Source: an uncultured Gammaproteobacteria bacterium
GTDB taxonomy: Bacteria > Pseudomonadota > Gammaproteobacteria > Pseudomonadales > DT-91
Assembly (NCBI GenBank): GCA_929200485.1
Contig: CAKMZU010000001.1
Span: 16,510 to 33,681 of the forward strand
Length of the DNA: 17,172 bases
Reading direction: 5' to 3'
The notes under the pieces are model-generated. The model worked only from the letters and a program-made list of their open reading frames with translations. It did no database searches and was not told where the DNA came from. The first letter of the stretch is position 1. Each line of letters opens with the position of its first letter. Both the position numbers and the translations under genes were made by a program. This document shows positions 1 to 8,775 of the stretch, piece by piece.

Positions 1-901
1 ACACCTACCCATGGCCAAAGCCACCAGCATAGCCATGGATGCCATTGAAAAAGCCGCCAAACCCCTCAAATTTAAAGCACCAAAAGGTTACATTCTATCA
101 GGCATTTCAAAGCGTGGCTGGGCTAGCTGGCTGACTATGCTTGCAGATGATCGCGTTGTGGGTATTATCCCTGCGGTGAATGAAATTCTTGACGTACAAA
201 ACACCATCCCATTTATCAAAAAAAGCATCACCTACTGGCCACCGGCTTTTCATGATTATCTTCGCGCAGGTATTCATCATTTTCTGGATCATGAAAAGTT
301 CATTCAGTTATTGAACATTTGTGACCCCTACCGATATAAAGACAGCCCCCAATACCAAAAACGATTTAACTTACCAAAATATATCATTCGCACATCCGGC
401 GACGATTTTTTTACCCCCGACTGCCAGAACAACGTAGACATCCTCGAACAAAATACGCATATACGCGTCCTTCCAAACCAGGGTCATCGACTCAATGGCA
501 AAACCTATGCGATTGCAGCAATGGAATATTTTGCGTTTTTTCTTAAACGCAAACCAATCCCTGAACTAACCGAACACTTGAACAACGATCAACTAAGCCA
601 CGTATCCATCAATCAAAACGCTAAAAAAGTCATTCTTTGGCAAGCACACAATCCTAACGCGCGCGACTTTCGCTACTCAAACAATATACGCTACGAAGCC
701 ATCAACTTATCGCAAAACTACGCAGACATCGGCCCCTGCTTAATCACCCTGCCAAACCTTCCTGAAAAAAAGGGCTTTTATGCTCGGTTTCTTGAGGTTC
801 GCTTTGATAATCTGACCTTAACAAGCAAAGTTCACATTTCACCTGACACCTTTATTTCACCCATCCATTCTTCCCCATCACCAAGGCTGCGACCTAAATA
901 A
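1..901 (+). CDS. PqaA-like (PhoPQ-activated pathogenicity-related) alpha/beta hydrolase, 5' truncated
   Basis: The frame is open from the window edge, so the ATG at 11 is probably internal and only the C-terminal part is present. Family proteins are usually well over 400 residues; about 296 codons follow that ATG. Counting from it, the stretch SGISKRGWASW around Ser33 matches the nucleophile elbow of the PhoPQ-activated pathogenicity-related family, where G-x-S-K-R-G is characteristic. A GDDFFTPD segment fits the acidic residue of the triad and NQGHRL the histidine. WQAHNPNARDFR further on is also typical of the family. The biochemical substrate of the family is not settled, so no reaction is assigned. 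The signal sequence, if any, lies outside the window. The stop is TAA at 899-901, and 110 bases separate it from glyA, so the two are probably separate transcription units. Family assignment is fairly sure; function is not. Confidence 0.8.
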   Translation, partial: HLPMAKATSIAMDAIEKAAKPLKFKAPKGYILSGISKRGWASWLTMLADDRVVGIIPAVNEILDVQNTIPFIKKSITYWPPAFHDYLRAGIHHFLDHEKFIQLLNICDPYRYKDSPQYQKRFNLPKYIIRTSGDDFFTPDCQNNVDILEQNTHIRVLPNQGHRLNGKTYAIAAMEYFAFFLKRKPIPELTEHLNNDQLSHVSINQNAKKVILWQAHNPNARDFRYSNNIRYEAINLSQNYADIGPCLITLPNLPEKKGFYARFLEVRFDNLTLTSKVHISPDTFISPIHSSPSPRLRPK

Positions 902-1011
902 GAAAATACATGATTGTATTGCGTTCTATTGATGAATTTATATTAAAAAGCCGGTAGAATGCGCAGCCTTCATCGACCTGCCAATCTCTTAAAAAACCCA
1001 AGGAGCCGCCC

Positions 1012-2271
1012 ATGTTCCACAAAGACATGTCCATTGAGTCATTTGACAAAGAAATTTTTGATGCCATCGAAGCGGAAAAAAAGCGCCAGGAAGAGCACAT
1101 TGAGCTTATTGCGTCAGAAAACTATACCAGCCCACGAGTGATGGAAGCCCAAGGTTCGGTATTAACCAACAAGTATGCAGAAGGCTACCCAAACAAACGC
1201 TACTATGGCGGTTGTGAATATGTTGATATTGCTGAGCAACTGGCCATTGATCGTGCCTGCGCGTTATTTGGCGCTGACTACGCGAACGTTCAACCCCACT
1301 CAGGCTCACAGGCAAACTCTGCCGTTTTCATGGCATTGGTTCAACCTGGCGACACTGTTCTTGGTATGAGCCTTGCTGACGGAGGGCACTTAACCCACGG
1401 CGCCAAACCCAATTTTTCTGGCAAAATGTATAACGCCATTCAATACGGCCTAAACAACGACACCGGTGAAATTGATTACGAACAAGTTGAAGCTTTGGCG
1501 CTTGAACACAAACCCAAAATGATTATTGCAGGTTTTTCTGCTTATTCACGTGTGGTTGACTGGCAACGTTTCCGTGACATCGCCGATAAGGTTGGCGCCT
1601 GGCTAATGGTTGACATGGCTCACATTGCAGGCCTTGTTGCAGCTGGCCTTTATCCAAACCCAGTCCCCATTGCTGACGTGGTCACGACGACCACTCACAA
1701 AACCCTTCGTGGACCTCGTGGTGGATTAATTTTAGCCAAAGCCAACCCTGAGATTGAAAAGAAATTTAATTCAGCGGTATTCCCAGGTGGCCAAGGCGGC
1801 CCATTGATGCACGCCATCGCAGGCAAGGCTGTCTGCTTTAAAGAGGCGATGTCCGATGAGTTCAAAACCTATCAAGCACAAGTCATTAAAAATGCACAAG
1901 CCATGGCAGAGGTGATGATTGAGCGAGGATACGATGTGGTTTCTGGCGGAACTGATGATCACCTGTTTTTGTTAAGCTTGATTCGTCAAGGTATCACAGG
2001 CAAAGACGCTGACGCAGCTCTGGGCCGAGCGTATATCACCGTCAATAAAAATGCGGTACCCAACGACCCCCAATCACCTTTTGTTACTAGCGGATTACGC
2101 ATTGGCACACCCGCTGTCACCACTCGTGGATTCAAAGAAGAAGAGTGTAAAGAGTTGGCAAGCTGGATTTGCGACATTCTTGATGATATAAACAATGAAG
2201 CACTGATCGAAAGCATTAAAGCTAAAGTCATTGCCTTATGTCAGCGATACCCCGTTTATAAACAAGGATAG
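1012..2271 (+). CDS. glyA: serine hydroxymethyltransferase
   Basis: PLP-dependent cytosolic enzyme that interconverts serine plus tetrahydrofolate with glycine plus 5,10-methylene-tetrahydrofolate, the main source of one-carbon units. The 419-residue protein has the usual bacterial length. [16 protein letters not shown] near residues 29-44, the [20 protein letters not shown] block, and [14 protein letters not shown] with the PLP-binding lysine at Lys230 are diagnostic. The ATG at 1012 is supported by a strong Shine-Dalgarno AAGGAG at 1000-1005, six bases upstream. A TAGAAT at 955-960 could be a -10 box, but I see no good -35 at normal spacing. nrdR follows after 33 bases on the same strand, so co-transcription with nrdR-ribD is likely. 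No PurR- or MetR-like site was recognised. Nothing unusual in the protein. Confidence 0.98.
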   Translation: MFHKDMSIESFDKEIFDAIEAEKKRQEEHIELIASENYTSPRVMEAQGSVLTNKYAEGYPNKRYYGGCEYVDIAEQLAIDRACALFGADYANVQPHSGSQANSAVFMALVQPGDTVLGMSLADGGHLTHGAKPNFSGKMYNAIQYGLNNDTGEIDYEQVEALALEHKPKMIIAGFSAYSRVVDWQRFRDIADKVGAWLMVDMAHIAGLVAAGLYPNPVPIADVVTTTTHKTLRGPRGGLILAKANPEIEKKFNSAVFPGGQGGPLMHAIAGKAVCFKEAMSDEFKTYQAQVIKNAQAMAEVMIERGYDVVSGGTDDHLFLLSLIRQGITGKDADAALGRAYITVNKNAVPNDPQSPFVTSGLRIGTPAVTTRGFKEEECKELASWICDILDDINNEALIESIKAKVIALCQRYPVYKQG

Positions 2272-2304
2272 CCTAAAGGGTAATCCTTAGAGGATAAAAA
2301 AAGC

Positions 2305-2769
2305 ATGCACTGCCCTTTTTGCCAAGCGTTAGATACTAAAGTTATTGATTCACGATTGGTTGCCGAGGGCAGTCAAGTCAGACGTAGACGCGAGTGTGCT
2401 GGATGCACTGAGCGTTTTACCACTTATGAAATCGCTGAGCTTGTCATGCCAAAAATCATCAAGCACAGCGGTGTTCGCGAACCGTTTGATGAAGCAAAAC
2501 TTCGTGCCGGTATTCTACGGGCACTTGAAAAACGTCCCGTTAGCGTTGAGCAGATTGAAGCTGCCATTGATCAGGTCAAACACCAACTACGAAGCACGGG
2601 TGAAAGAGAAGTTCAATCCAACTTGATTGGTGAAGCCGTCATGGATACCCTGAAAAGCCTTGACCAGGTCGCTTATGTTCGCTTTGCATCCGTTTATCGA
2701 AGCTTTCAGGATCTGGAAGAATTCCGCGCTGAGATTGATAAATTAAAACCTGCTGGTGAGGAAAACTAA
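2305..2769 (+). CDS. nrdR: transcriptional repressor NrdR (ribonucleotide reductase regulator)
   Basis: Nucleotide-sensing repressor of ribonucleotide reductase operons that binds NrdR boxes in DNA. The 154 residues show the family layout: an N-terminal zinc ribbon with Cys3-x2-Cys6 and Cys31-x2-Cys34, the basic run [18 protein letters not shown], then an ATP-cone domain over roughly residues 49-139 ([20 protein letters not shown] to [13 protein letters not shown]). A Shine-Dalgarno AGAGGA lies at 2289-2294. Placement between glyA and ribD is a common gammaproteobacterial order. The TAA stop overlaps the ATG of ribD by one base, which implies translational coupling. No ribonucleotide reductase gene is in the window, so its targets are elsewhere. 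Confidence 0.97.
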   Translation: MHCPFCQALDTKVIDSRLVAEGSQVRRRRECAGCTERFTTYEIAELVMPKIIKHSGVREPFDEAKLRAGILRALEKRPVSVEQIEAAIDQVKHQLRSTGEREVQSNLIGEAVMDTLKSLDQVAYVRFASVYRSFQDLEEFRAEIDKLKPAGEEN

Positions 2770-3881
2770 TGTTTTCTGCCTTAGATTATCAATTCATGGC
2801 CGATGCCATTATTGAAGCAAGAAAAGGCCAATACAATACCTCTCCTAACCCCGCCGTTGGCTGTATCATCACAGATGGAACTAAAAAAGCCTGTGGCTTC
2901 CATGAAAAAGCAGGCCTTGGGCATGCAGAAGTCAACGCACTGAAGAACGCAAAAGCCCAAGGGGTAAACCTTGCAGGATCGACGTGCTATGTCACGCTTG
3001 AACCTTGCAGTCATTTTGGCAAAACACCGCCTTGTGCAGAGGCTTTATCCCAAAGCGGGGTTAAGCGCGTGGTGTTTGGTATGTTTGACCCCAACCCAAA
3101 GGTTTCAGGCAAAGGCGTAGCACACCTTCGTGCTTGCGGCATTCAAGTCGACGGCCCATTGCTTGAAGAGGAAGCAAGACAGCTAAATATCGGTTTTTTT
3201 CATCGGATGGCCACAGGTTTACCCTGGTTTTTTGCTAAAACCGCCTCAAGCCTTGATGGGCGAACAGCGATGGCTAGTGGCGAAAGCCAATGGATTACAG
3301 GCAAAGAAGCACGCGCAGAAGTACAAAAGCTTCGTGCAAAAAGCTGTGCCATTATCACAGGTATTGGCACTGTTTTAGCCGATGACCCGCAACTTAACGT
3401 CAGAGATTCCCGTTTTTCTTTGAATGGGCATGGCATCCGCCAGCCGTTACGAGTTATTGTGGATAGCCAGTGCCGGATACCACTAGACGCAAAGTTACTG
3501 AATGACGGAGGCAAAACCCTGATTGCTTATGCTCAAGGCGATTCAAAAAAGCTTTCCGCATTAAAAGAAAAGCAGATTGAAACCGTTCAGTTAGATGATG
3601 GTCAGGGGAAAGTTGATCTTTCTGCGTTACTGCGGTTTTTAGGCGAAAAGCAATGCAATACCGTGATGCTCGAAGCCGGCAGCACCTTGCTTGGGTCATG
3701 CCTCGAACAAAATCTAATCAATGAAGTAAAAGCGTTTATTGCCCTCACACTGCTGGGATCAAAAGCCAGGCCACTTGCAACCCTGCCCCTTACTCAAATG
3801 AATCAGCAGATTCGATTTAAAAAAACAGACCTGCAACAGGTTGGCCAGGATTTATTAATTACCCTCTCAAGAAACGCCTAA
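2769..3881 (+). CDS. ribD: bifunctional diaminohydroxyphosphoribosylaminopyrimidine deaminase / 5-amino-6-(5-phosphoribosylamino)uracil reductase
   Basis: Catalyses two consecutive steps of riboflavin synthesis: zinc-dependent deamination of the pyrimidine made by GTP cyclohydrolase II, then NADPH-dependent reduction of the ribose side chain. The N-terminal deaminase (about residues 1-145) shows the zinc motif His52-Ala53-Glu54 and PCSHFGKTPPC with Cys80 and Cys89. The C-terminal reductase (about 150-370) starts with FFAKTASSLDGRTA and GESQWITG. The 370-residue length is normal. The start ATG overlaps the nrdR stop (TAATG). Downstream, where ribE usually follows, an antisense lipoprotein gene ends 19 bases after the ribD stop. 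I see no convincing rho-independent terminator between the two convergent genes. Confidence 0.97.
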   Translation: MFSALDYQFMADAIIEARKGQYNTSPNPAVGCIITDGTKKACGFHEKAGLGHAEVNALKNAKAQGVNLAGSTCYVTLEPCSHFGKTPPCAEALSQSGVKRVVFGMFDPNPKVSGKGVAHLRACGIQVDGPLLEEEARQLNIGFFHRMATGLPWFFAKTASSLDGRTAMASGESQWITGKEARAEVQKLRAKSCAIITGIGTVLADDPQLNVRDSRFSLNGHGIRQPLRVIVDSQCRIPLDAKLLNDGGKTLIAYAQGDSKKLSALKEKQIETVQLDDGQGKVDLSALLRFLGEKQCNTVMLEAGSTLLGSCLEQNLINEVKAFIALTLLGSKARPLATLPLTQMNQQIRFKKTDLQQVGQDLLITLSRNA

Positions 3882-3900
3882 CCAACTGACGCACAGCATT

Positions 3901-6417
3901 TTACCGTCTCTTTTTTATCGTTGTATCAGGCGAAGTGACGTTGGTTTTTCTCGTGTTAATAGTAGTTTCAACTTCACTGATTCTATTAATAAGAGTGTCA
4001 ATCTTAGCTCCGGCATCTCTACTAGCCTGATCATTGATCGTATCAGTATCGGGAGTCACGGCTTTCCGACTTCTTTCCAGCTCCGCTCTGAATTCTGTCA
4101 CTGTTTTAAGAGCTTCACTGCGGTATCTGCTGTCTACTTTAAAGGCACCTTTTTTCCCAAGGTCAGTTTCAATTTTGGATATGTATCTATCTAAGTTATG
4201 CAATACAGCTACTTCTCGTGTTATCGAAAAACCTGCTATAAGTGTGTCGCCCTGTGTGTTATTTACCCTATCAACAATTTTAAATTGTTCTATAGTTTCT
4301 AAAGAATAAACAGACCCACCATAGTTGTTTTTAAGTTTCTCTTGAAAACCCTTCAGTCGCCATATCTTAGGTTGAGAGCTGAAAAAACTGACCGCCTTAC
4401 CCAAGCCAAAGCTTTTCTTTGTGCCGGCTGACAAATTCTGCTTACGACTATCAATTACAGGGGCTTTGGTATCTTCCTGAGCGTTCATGAAAGCTTTTGT
4501 ACTAGCTTTCTTATGCGCTTCTATCATCTTAGAATTATATTCTGGACCAGACTCTATCTCGCCTCCAAATGTGACCTTCTTTTTCTCTACATAAGCCCCT
4601 CCTTTAAGCAGAGGGGAGCGTTGCCCATTTAGCGATGGTGATAAATTAGCTTCTGAATCTTCCGCTAACAAATCAAGATCTGACGGGCCAAAAACTGTCA
4701 CTATTAATTTACTCGCTTTAAAACTATCACCGTCCTGATCTCCGTCAGCTTTAAGTCCATTGATGTGAAATCCTTCCAAGATCAAATCTTTTATTAATTG
4801 GCTTGCCTGGTCTGCCGTTGAGAAGTTCACTATTTGAACATAAGGGTCGACTCTACCGATATTGACAACCACAGATGCATTTGAAAAGTCGATCGTTTTT
4901 ATCGATGCTGCTGCATCATCAATGTTAGCGCCCAAGCTCGGGTAATACGCGCGATAAATCGACTCCTCCAACCCTTTCTCTGTCAGCATGAATTTCCCTG
5001 CACCAACCTCAGCTAATTCGGTTTGACTGATAATTGGCAGCCTAATCTCAATTCGATGTGGAAGATCATTCAATAGCGAAACAGTGTTTGCATTGACCGT
5101 TGTCACTGATTCAAAATGCCCATCAATGACGACAAAGTCACCTTCTTTCACCTCTGAAGAGAGCTTTTGCTTACCTGCAACCGTTATCTCGGGAAATCCC
5201 CAAAAGTTATTACCTGTTGCATTCAAAGCCTGTGGTTCAACCACCAAAGGCGACAGGCTTTTTATACTACCTGCTAAACGAATACTTAACGGATCACCTT
5301 TCACTTTTTTGTTGCTTTCACGATCGAGCAACCACCAATCGGCCCCTTGGAATGTCATGCTTTCAAAGGTTGATACCTGATCATTATCGATATTCATCAA
5401 GAAAAAGGGATTTGTTTTTTGCTCCTTATCAAGAATTCTTGTGACATCAGTAAATCCTTCACTAAACGCTATTTTTGCAACTCTCTCTGGCCACTTCATT
5501 GTATCCACCATAGAGACAGAAGAGAGGCTTAACGTATTTGATTTATATTGCCCTTTTGCTTTTAAATAAACAGGGGTATCGGTGAGATTAAGCCCATTCA
5601 CCCATTCCAGTGCATCAGTTGCATCGATAGCAACCCAATCTTTTTTGAAAGTCGACTCGGATATTGCCAGCTCAAATGGCAGGCTTTCCTGAACCCCAAA
5701 GTAAAAAGCATTCAACCCAATCGTTTCATTACTCAACGCATCCAAATACCCTTCGACGATGACTTCTTCATCAATTGCATCAACAAGTTCTGCTTCAACA
5801 ACAGGCAAAAAGGTATAGGTTGTTTGATCATCTTCATTCGCCGTAATCAATGAACTAAAAGCACCATCGACATCAATCGCCAAACGAATAGCAGCAGGCT
5901 CTGCCCCCACGCTCAGCACCTTATCATCCTTAAACGACAACATCACAGTCTCAAACGCGTATTCGCCGCTATACAGCTGGCCATCCGCATTAAATAGCGT
6001 AGGAATATTCACGCCATCTTCAGTTAAATAAGAAAACATCGAACTATCGACATCCAGACTAATTATCAGCCCCACATACTCACCTCTGGGCAATTGAATT
6101 TGATTCAGCAAATAGGATGCACTGCCGCTCCCCGATAAAGGTAATTTAAAAATTTCTTGAGGGTCTCCTTTGGTTACAGGAATCAAAACCCCATCCTCTT
6201 TAAGCAGCATCATTGAATTGACAACCCAATCAGCATAGAAAAAGCTATTGTTATTTGGGCTTATAAAAATATTAACAAGACCTAAATCAGAGCCTTCCAA
6301 CACAAGGGTTTCCTGATTATTTGAAGAAGTGTTTTTATTTGAAGTGTCATTGCTTCCAGAGCAACCAAATAAGAAGCTTGCCAGTATGGCTGATAGTAAT
6401 AAGGGAGTAACTCGCAT
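3901..6417 (-). CDS. large putative outer-membrane lipoprotein of unknown function, inserted in the riboflavin locus
   Basis: Encodes 838 residues. The N-terminus MRVTPLLLSAILASFLFGCSGS is a lipoprotein signal with lipobox L16-F17-G18-C19; Ser at +2 suggests outer-membrane sorting. Residues of roughly 35-215, with an LPRGEYVGLIISLD stretch followed by a beta-rich segment ending in an LAIDVDGAFS-like strand, resemble the DUF4382-type beta-sandwich of secreted lipoproteins; this is a weak, by-eye match. Several beta-rich segments follow. The C-terminal 90 or so residues are charged and helical (coiled-coil-like) and end in KKRR. No catalytic motif is visible. AGAGAAG just upstream of the ATG could serve as ribosome-binding site. 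The gene is convergent with ribD (19-base gap) and divergent from ribB(X) (253-base gap), so it is transcribed alone. It occupies the place where ribE is normally found. The open frame is certain; the function is unknown. Confidence 0.85.
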   Translation of the reverse strand: MRVTPLLLSAILASFLFGCSGSNDTSNKNTSSNNQETLVLEGSDLGLVNIFISPNNNSFFYADWVVNSMMLLKEDGVLIPVTKGDPQEIFKLPLSGSGSASYLLNQIQLPRGEYVGLIISLDVDSSMFSYLTEDGVNIPTLFNADGQLYSGEYAFETVMLSFKDDKVLSVGAEPAAIRLAIDVDGAFSSLITANEDDQTTYTFLPVVEAELVDAIDEEVIVEGYLDALSNETIGLNAFYFGVQESLPFELAISESTFKKDWVAIDATDALEWVNGLNLTDTPVYLKAKGQYKSNTLSLSSVSMVDTMKWPERVAKIAFSEGFTDVTRILDKEQKTNPFFLMNIDNDQVSTFESMTFQGADWWLLDRESNKKVKGDPLSIRLAGSIKSLSPLVVEPQALNATGNNFWGFPEITVAGKQKLSSEVKEGDFVVIDGHFESVTTVNANTVSLLNDLPHRIEIRLPIISQTELAEVGAGKFMLTEKGLEESIYRAYYPSLGANIDDAAASIKTIDFSNASVVVNIGRVDPYVQIVNFSTADQASQLIKDLILEGFHINGLKADGDQDGDSFKASKLIVTVFGPSDLDLLAEDSEANLSPSLNGQRSPLLKGGAYVEKKKVTFGGEIESGPEYNSKMIEAHKKASTKAFMNAQEDTKAPVIDSRKQNLSAGTKKSFGLGKAVSFFSSQPKIWRLKGFQEKLKNNYGGSVYSLETIEQFKIVDRVNNTQGDTLIAGFSITREVAVLHNLDRYISKIETDLGKKGAFKVDSRYRSEALKTVTEFRAELERSRKAVTPDTDTINDQASRDAGAKIDTLINRISEVETTINTRKTNVTSPDTTIKKRR

Positions 6418-6449
6418 TTGTTATTCTTCTCTTGGGAGATATTGCTCTC

Positions 6450-6455
6450 AGTATA
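6450..6455 (-). promoter_or_regulatory. candidate -10 box for the 838-residue lipoprotein gene
   Basis: On the minus strand these bases read TATACT, 32 bases before the ATG at 6417, which would give a 5' leader of about 25 bases. No good -35 hexamer sits at 17 bases (only a weak TATTTG), so this is tentative. Confidence 0.25.
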
Positions 6456-6485
6456 GTTTCCAATGCGGACGACAAATAAAAAGAC

Positions 6486-6508
6486 GATTAACAAAGATTT
6501 AGTTAATC
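6486..6508. repeat. perfect 7-bp inverted repeat in the divergent lipoprotein/ribB(X) intergenic region
   Basis: GATTAAC at 6486-6492 and GTTAATC at 6502-6508 are exact reverse complements separated by nine bases. The dyad lies upstream of the candidate promoters on both sides, a fitting place for a regulator operator. No regulator family is recognised from the motif. Confidence 0.4.
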
Positions 6509-6581
6509 AATGGACTCTTTTCATGGCTCGAATATTTACCGATTAAACTTCTGTAAATTCAGTATATTTACCAACAAATTC

Positions 6582-6610
6582 TTGACTATTTACCCTATTA
6601 AGCGCAGCAT
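6582..6610 (+). promoter_or_regulatory. candidate promoter for ribB(X)-ribH-nusB
   Basis: TTGACT at 6582-6587 is a near-consensus -35. Seventeen bases later CAGCAT (6605-6610) is a poor -10 with three of six matches. It lies about 60 bases before the ribB(X) ATG. The leader is short and shows none of the conserved blocks of an FMN riboswitch. Confidence 0.3.
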
Positions 6611-6670
6611 AGCGCCCTTTGTTTTTATGGCTTAAATAGCGTAGGCTTACGGCCGTCACAGAGAGTCTCC

Positions 6671-7789
6671 ATGAACACCCCTGAAGAAATCATTAACGAT
6701 ATTCGCCTCGGAAAAATGGTCATTCTTATGGATGACGAAGATCGCGAGAATGAAGGCGACCTCGTCATGGCTGCCGAATGCGTTCGACCTTCCGATATTA
6801 ACTTTATGATTACTCATGCTCGCGGGTTAGTTTGCCTGCCCATGTCTGGTGAGCGTTGCGATCAGTTAAACTTGTCTCTAATGGTCGATGATCCTGCCTG
6901 CTCCCATGGCACAAATTTCACACTTTCCATTGAAGCCAAAGAAGGGGTAACCACGGGTATTTCTGCCTCTGACCGCGCCCAAACCATCAAAGCGGCCATT
7001 GCTAAAAACGCAACACCTGATGACATTGTTCAACCAGGGCACATCTTTCCATTACGCGCACAGAAAGGCGGCGTGTTAACCCGTGCGGGGCACACCGAAG
7101 CCGGTGTTGATCTTGCACGTATAGCCGGATTTGAGCCAGCAGCCGTCATTGTCGAAATCATTAATGCCGATGGTGAAATGGCAAGACGCCCTGAGCTAGA
7201 AGCCTTTGCAGCCGAACATAACCTGAAAATCGGCACCGTGGCTGATTTAATTGAATACCGTGTCGCCACTGAAAAAACGGTTCAGCATCTTGATTCCGCA
7301 CCGATTGCCACGACTCACGGCGAATTTATCCTTCACCGCTACAAAGACTTAGTGTTTGATCATATCCACTTCGTTTTAACCTTAGGTGACATCAAGCCTG
7401 ATGAAGTCACACTTACCCGCGTCCAGCAAACCAATACGGTAAGAGATGTCCTTCAAGGCGTTATCCCTGGTATTGAAGGCTGGAACATGGGCAGTGCAAT
7501 GCAAGCTATCCAAAAAGAAGGCAAAGGCGTTATTGTTCTTATTCACCAGCCAGAAACCAGTGATGAGCTACTAGCCAGCAGTGATTTGATTACTGGCAAA
7601 GAGTCTTTACCGCCAAAAAATTCAAACCTGACCCGTGAGATGAACTTAACCGTAGGCCTTGGATCACAATTGTTACGCGATTCAGGCGTTGGCAAAATGA
7701 AGCTTATGTCCAAACCTGTTCGTTACAGTGCAATCTCAGGATTTAACCTTGAAGTTGTAGAGTTTGTTTCACCCTCTGATTTTCTATAA
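6671..7789 (+). CDS. ribB: 3,4-dihydroxy-2-butanone 4-phosphate synthase with degenerate GTP cyclohydrolase II-like domain (RibBX type)
   Basis: The N-terminal domain (about residues 1-200) makes the four-carbon unit of riboflavin from ribulose 5-phosphate. It carries the acidic active-site motif DDEDRENEGD at residues 21-30 and RAGHTEAGVDLA from Arg138. The C-terminal domain (about 205-372) is related to GTP cyclohydrolase II by position and fold, but the zinc-binding cysteine cluster of active RibA (the G-S-x-R-C-D-C type motif) is absent. It therefore probably does not hydrolyse GTP and fits the RibBX variant described in Proteobacteria. A functional ribA is expected elsewhere. GAGAG upstream of the ATG is a weak ribosome-binding site. 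ribH starts nine bases after the stop. There is no FMN riboswitch in the leader. Confidence 0.93.
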   Translation: MNTPEEIINDIRLGKMVILMDDEDRENEGDLVMAAECVRPSDINFMITHARGLVCLPMSGERCDQLNLSLMVDDPACSHGTNFTLSIEAKEGVTTGISASDRAQTIKAAIAKNATPDDIVQPGHIFPLRAQKGGVLTRAGHTEAGVDLARIAGFEPAAVIVEIINADGEMARRPELEAFAAEHNLKIGTVADLIEYRVATEKTVQHLDSAPIATTHGEFILHRYKDLVFDHIHFVLTLGDIKPDEVTLTRVQQTNTVRDVLQGVIPGIEGWNMGSAMQAIQKEGKGVIVLIHQPETSDELLASSDLITGKESLPPKNSNLTREMNLTVGLGSQLLRDSGVGKMKLMSKPVRYSAISGFNLEVVEFVSPSDFL

Positions 7790-7798
7790 GAGTTTTTT

Positions 7799-8263
7799 AT
7801 GAATATTATTGAAGCGGATTTAATCGCAAGCGGTAAAAAATTTGCCTTAGTTGTTGGTCGCTGGCATGGTTTTGTTGTCGATAAACTCGTTGAAGGTGCA
7901 AAAAGCTGCCTGTTACGCCACGGCGCAAAAGATGCAGACATTACCTTGATTTATGCACCCGGTGCGTTCGAGATTCCCTTAACCGTACAACAGGTTGCGG
8001 CAACCAACAAATATGATGCCATTATTGCATTAGGTGCTGTTATTCGTGGCGGCACACCGCACTTCGAATACGTTGCCGGTGAATGTGTCAGCGGTCTAAG
8101 CAAAGTCAGCCTTGACCAAAACATTCCCGTCACCTTTGGCGTGCTAACTGTTGATACCATTGAGCAAGCCATCGAACGTTCCGGAACAAAAGCCGGTAAC
8201 AAAGGCGAAGAAGCCGCACTTTCTGCCATTGAAATGGCCAATTTACTAACAGTAATAAAATAA
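7799..8263 (+). CDS. ribH: 6,7-dimethyl-8-ribityllumazine synthase
   Basis: Condenses 5-amino-6-ribitylaminouracil with 3,4-dihydroxy-2-butanone 4-phosphate to lumazine, the penultimate step to riboflavin. The 154 residues include PGAFEIPL, the phosphate-binding and catalytic block [17 protein letters not shown] with catalytic His88, FGVLTVDT, and [12 protein letters not shown] near the end. The substrate-stacking position usually seen as RFN in relatives such as E. coli reads R21-W22-H23 here. The ribosome-binding site AAGAG overlaps the ribB(X) stop. The ribH TAA is immediately followed by the nusB ATG (TAAATG), so the three genes form one translation-coupled operon. Confidence 0.97.
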   Translation: MNIIEADLIASGKKFALVVGRWHGFVVDKLVEGAKSCLLRHGAKDADITLIYAPGAFEIPLTVQQVAATNKYDAIIALGAVIRGGTPHFEYVAGECVSGLSKVSLDQNIPVTFGVLTVDTIEQAIERSGTKAGNKGEEAALSAIEMANLLTVIK

Positions 8264-8731
8264 ATGAGTAAACGCCCATTAACCGACCAGCAGATACTGG
8301 TCGCTAAGCGCCGAAAAGCAAGACATTATGCCATGCAGGCGCTTTATCAATGGAAGATGACCAAAGCACCGATCAATAGTATCGAAACCGAATTTCATGT
8401 CGACAATGACTTCCGTCAGGTGGATGTGGATTATTTCAATGCCATTTTGCATGAAGTCCCAGCTAATTTGGATGTGATTGATGAAGCTATCGAGCACTGC
8501 ATTACTGATCGAGAAATAAAAGACATTAACCCCGTAGAGTTTTCTCTGCTGCGCATGGCTGTGTATGAACTGAAAGAGCGCATTGACACCCCTTATAAAG
8601 TCGTTATTAACGAAGCGGTTTCTTTGGCTAAAAAATTCGGCGCAGAAGATAGCCATAAATTTGTTAATGCGGTTCTCGATAAAGCGGCAAAAGACTTCAG
8701 GGCCATCGAAGTGCAAGCAAACAAAAGGTAA
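8264..8731 (+). CDS. nusB: transcription antitermination factor NusB
   Basis: RNA-binding helical protein that with NusE (S10) binds boxA and supports antitermination on rRNA operons. Its 155 residues carry the N-terminal signature RRKARHYAMQALYQW (from about residue 16) and the C-terminal signature PYKVVINEAVSLAKKFG followed by SHKFVNAVLDK. Length is typical. No Shine-Dalgarno is visible before the ATG, which directly abuts the ribH stop, so translation presumably relies on coupling. The ribH-nusB pairing is common in gammaproteobacteria. A 111-base gap with a palindrome separates it from thiL. Confidence 0.97.
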   Translation: MSKRPLTDQQILVAKRRKARHYAMQALYQWKMTKAPINSIETEFHVDNDFRQVDVDYFNAILHEVPANLDVIDEAIEHCITDREIKDINPVEFSLLRMAVYELKERIDTPYKVVINEAVSLAKKFGAEDSHKFVNAVLDKAAKDFRAIEVQANKR

Positions 8732-8775
8732 GCAAAAAATCCCCCGCTACATACTTTAAAAAGTAGAATATAAAA

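Noticed and set aside
2272..2304. Hairpin CCTAAAGG/CCTTAGAGG between glyA and nrdR as terminator
   Set aside because: The stem is imperfect, overlaps the nrdR ribosome-binding site and is followed by an A-run, not a T-run.
6418..6670. FMN riboswitch before ribB(X)
   Set aside because: The leader lacks the conserved RFN blocks (such as the AGGGG-type opening) and is too AT-rich and short after the likely promoter.
8279..8716. 145-codon open frame on the minus strand, antisense to nusB
   Set aside because: It lies wholly within nusB, whose protein is fully conserved, and shows no recognisable motif. It is a shadow of the nusB codon pattern.
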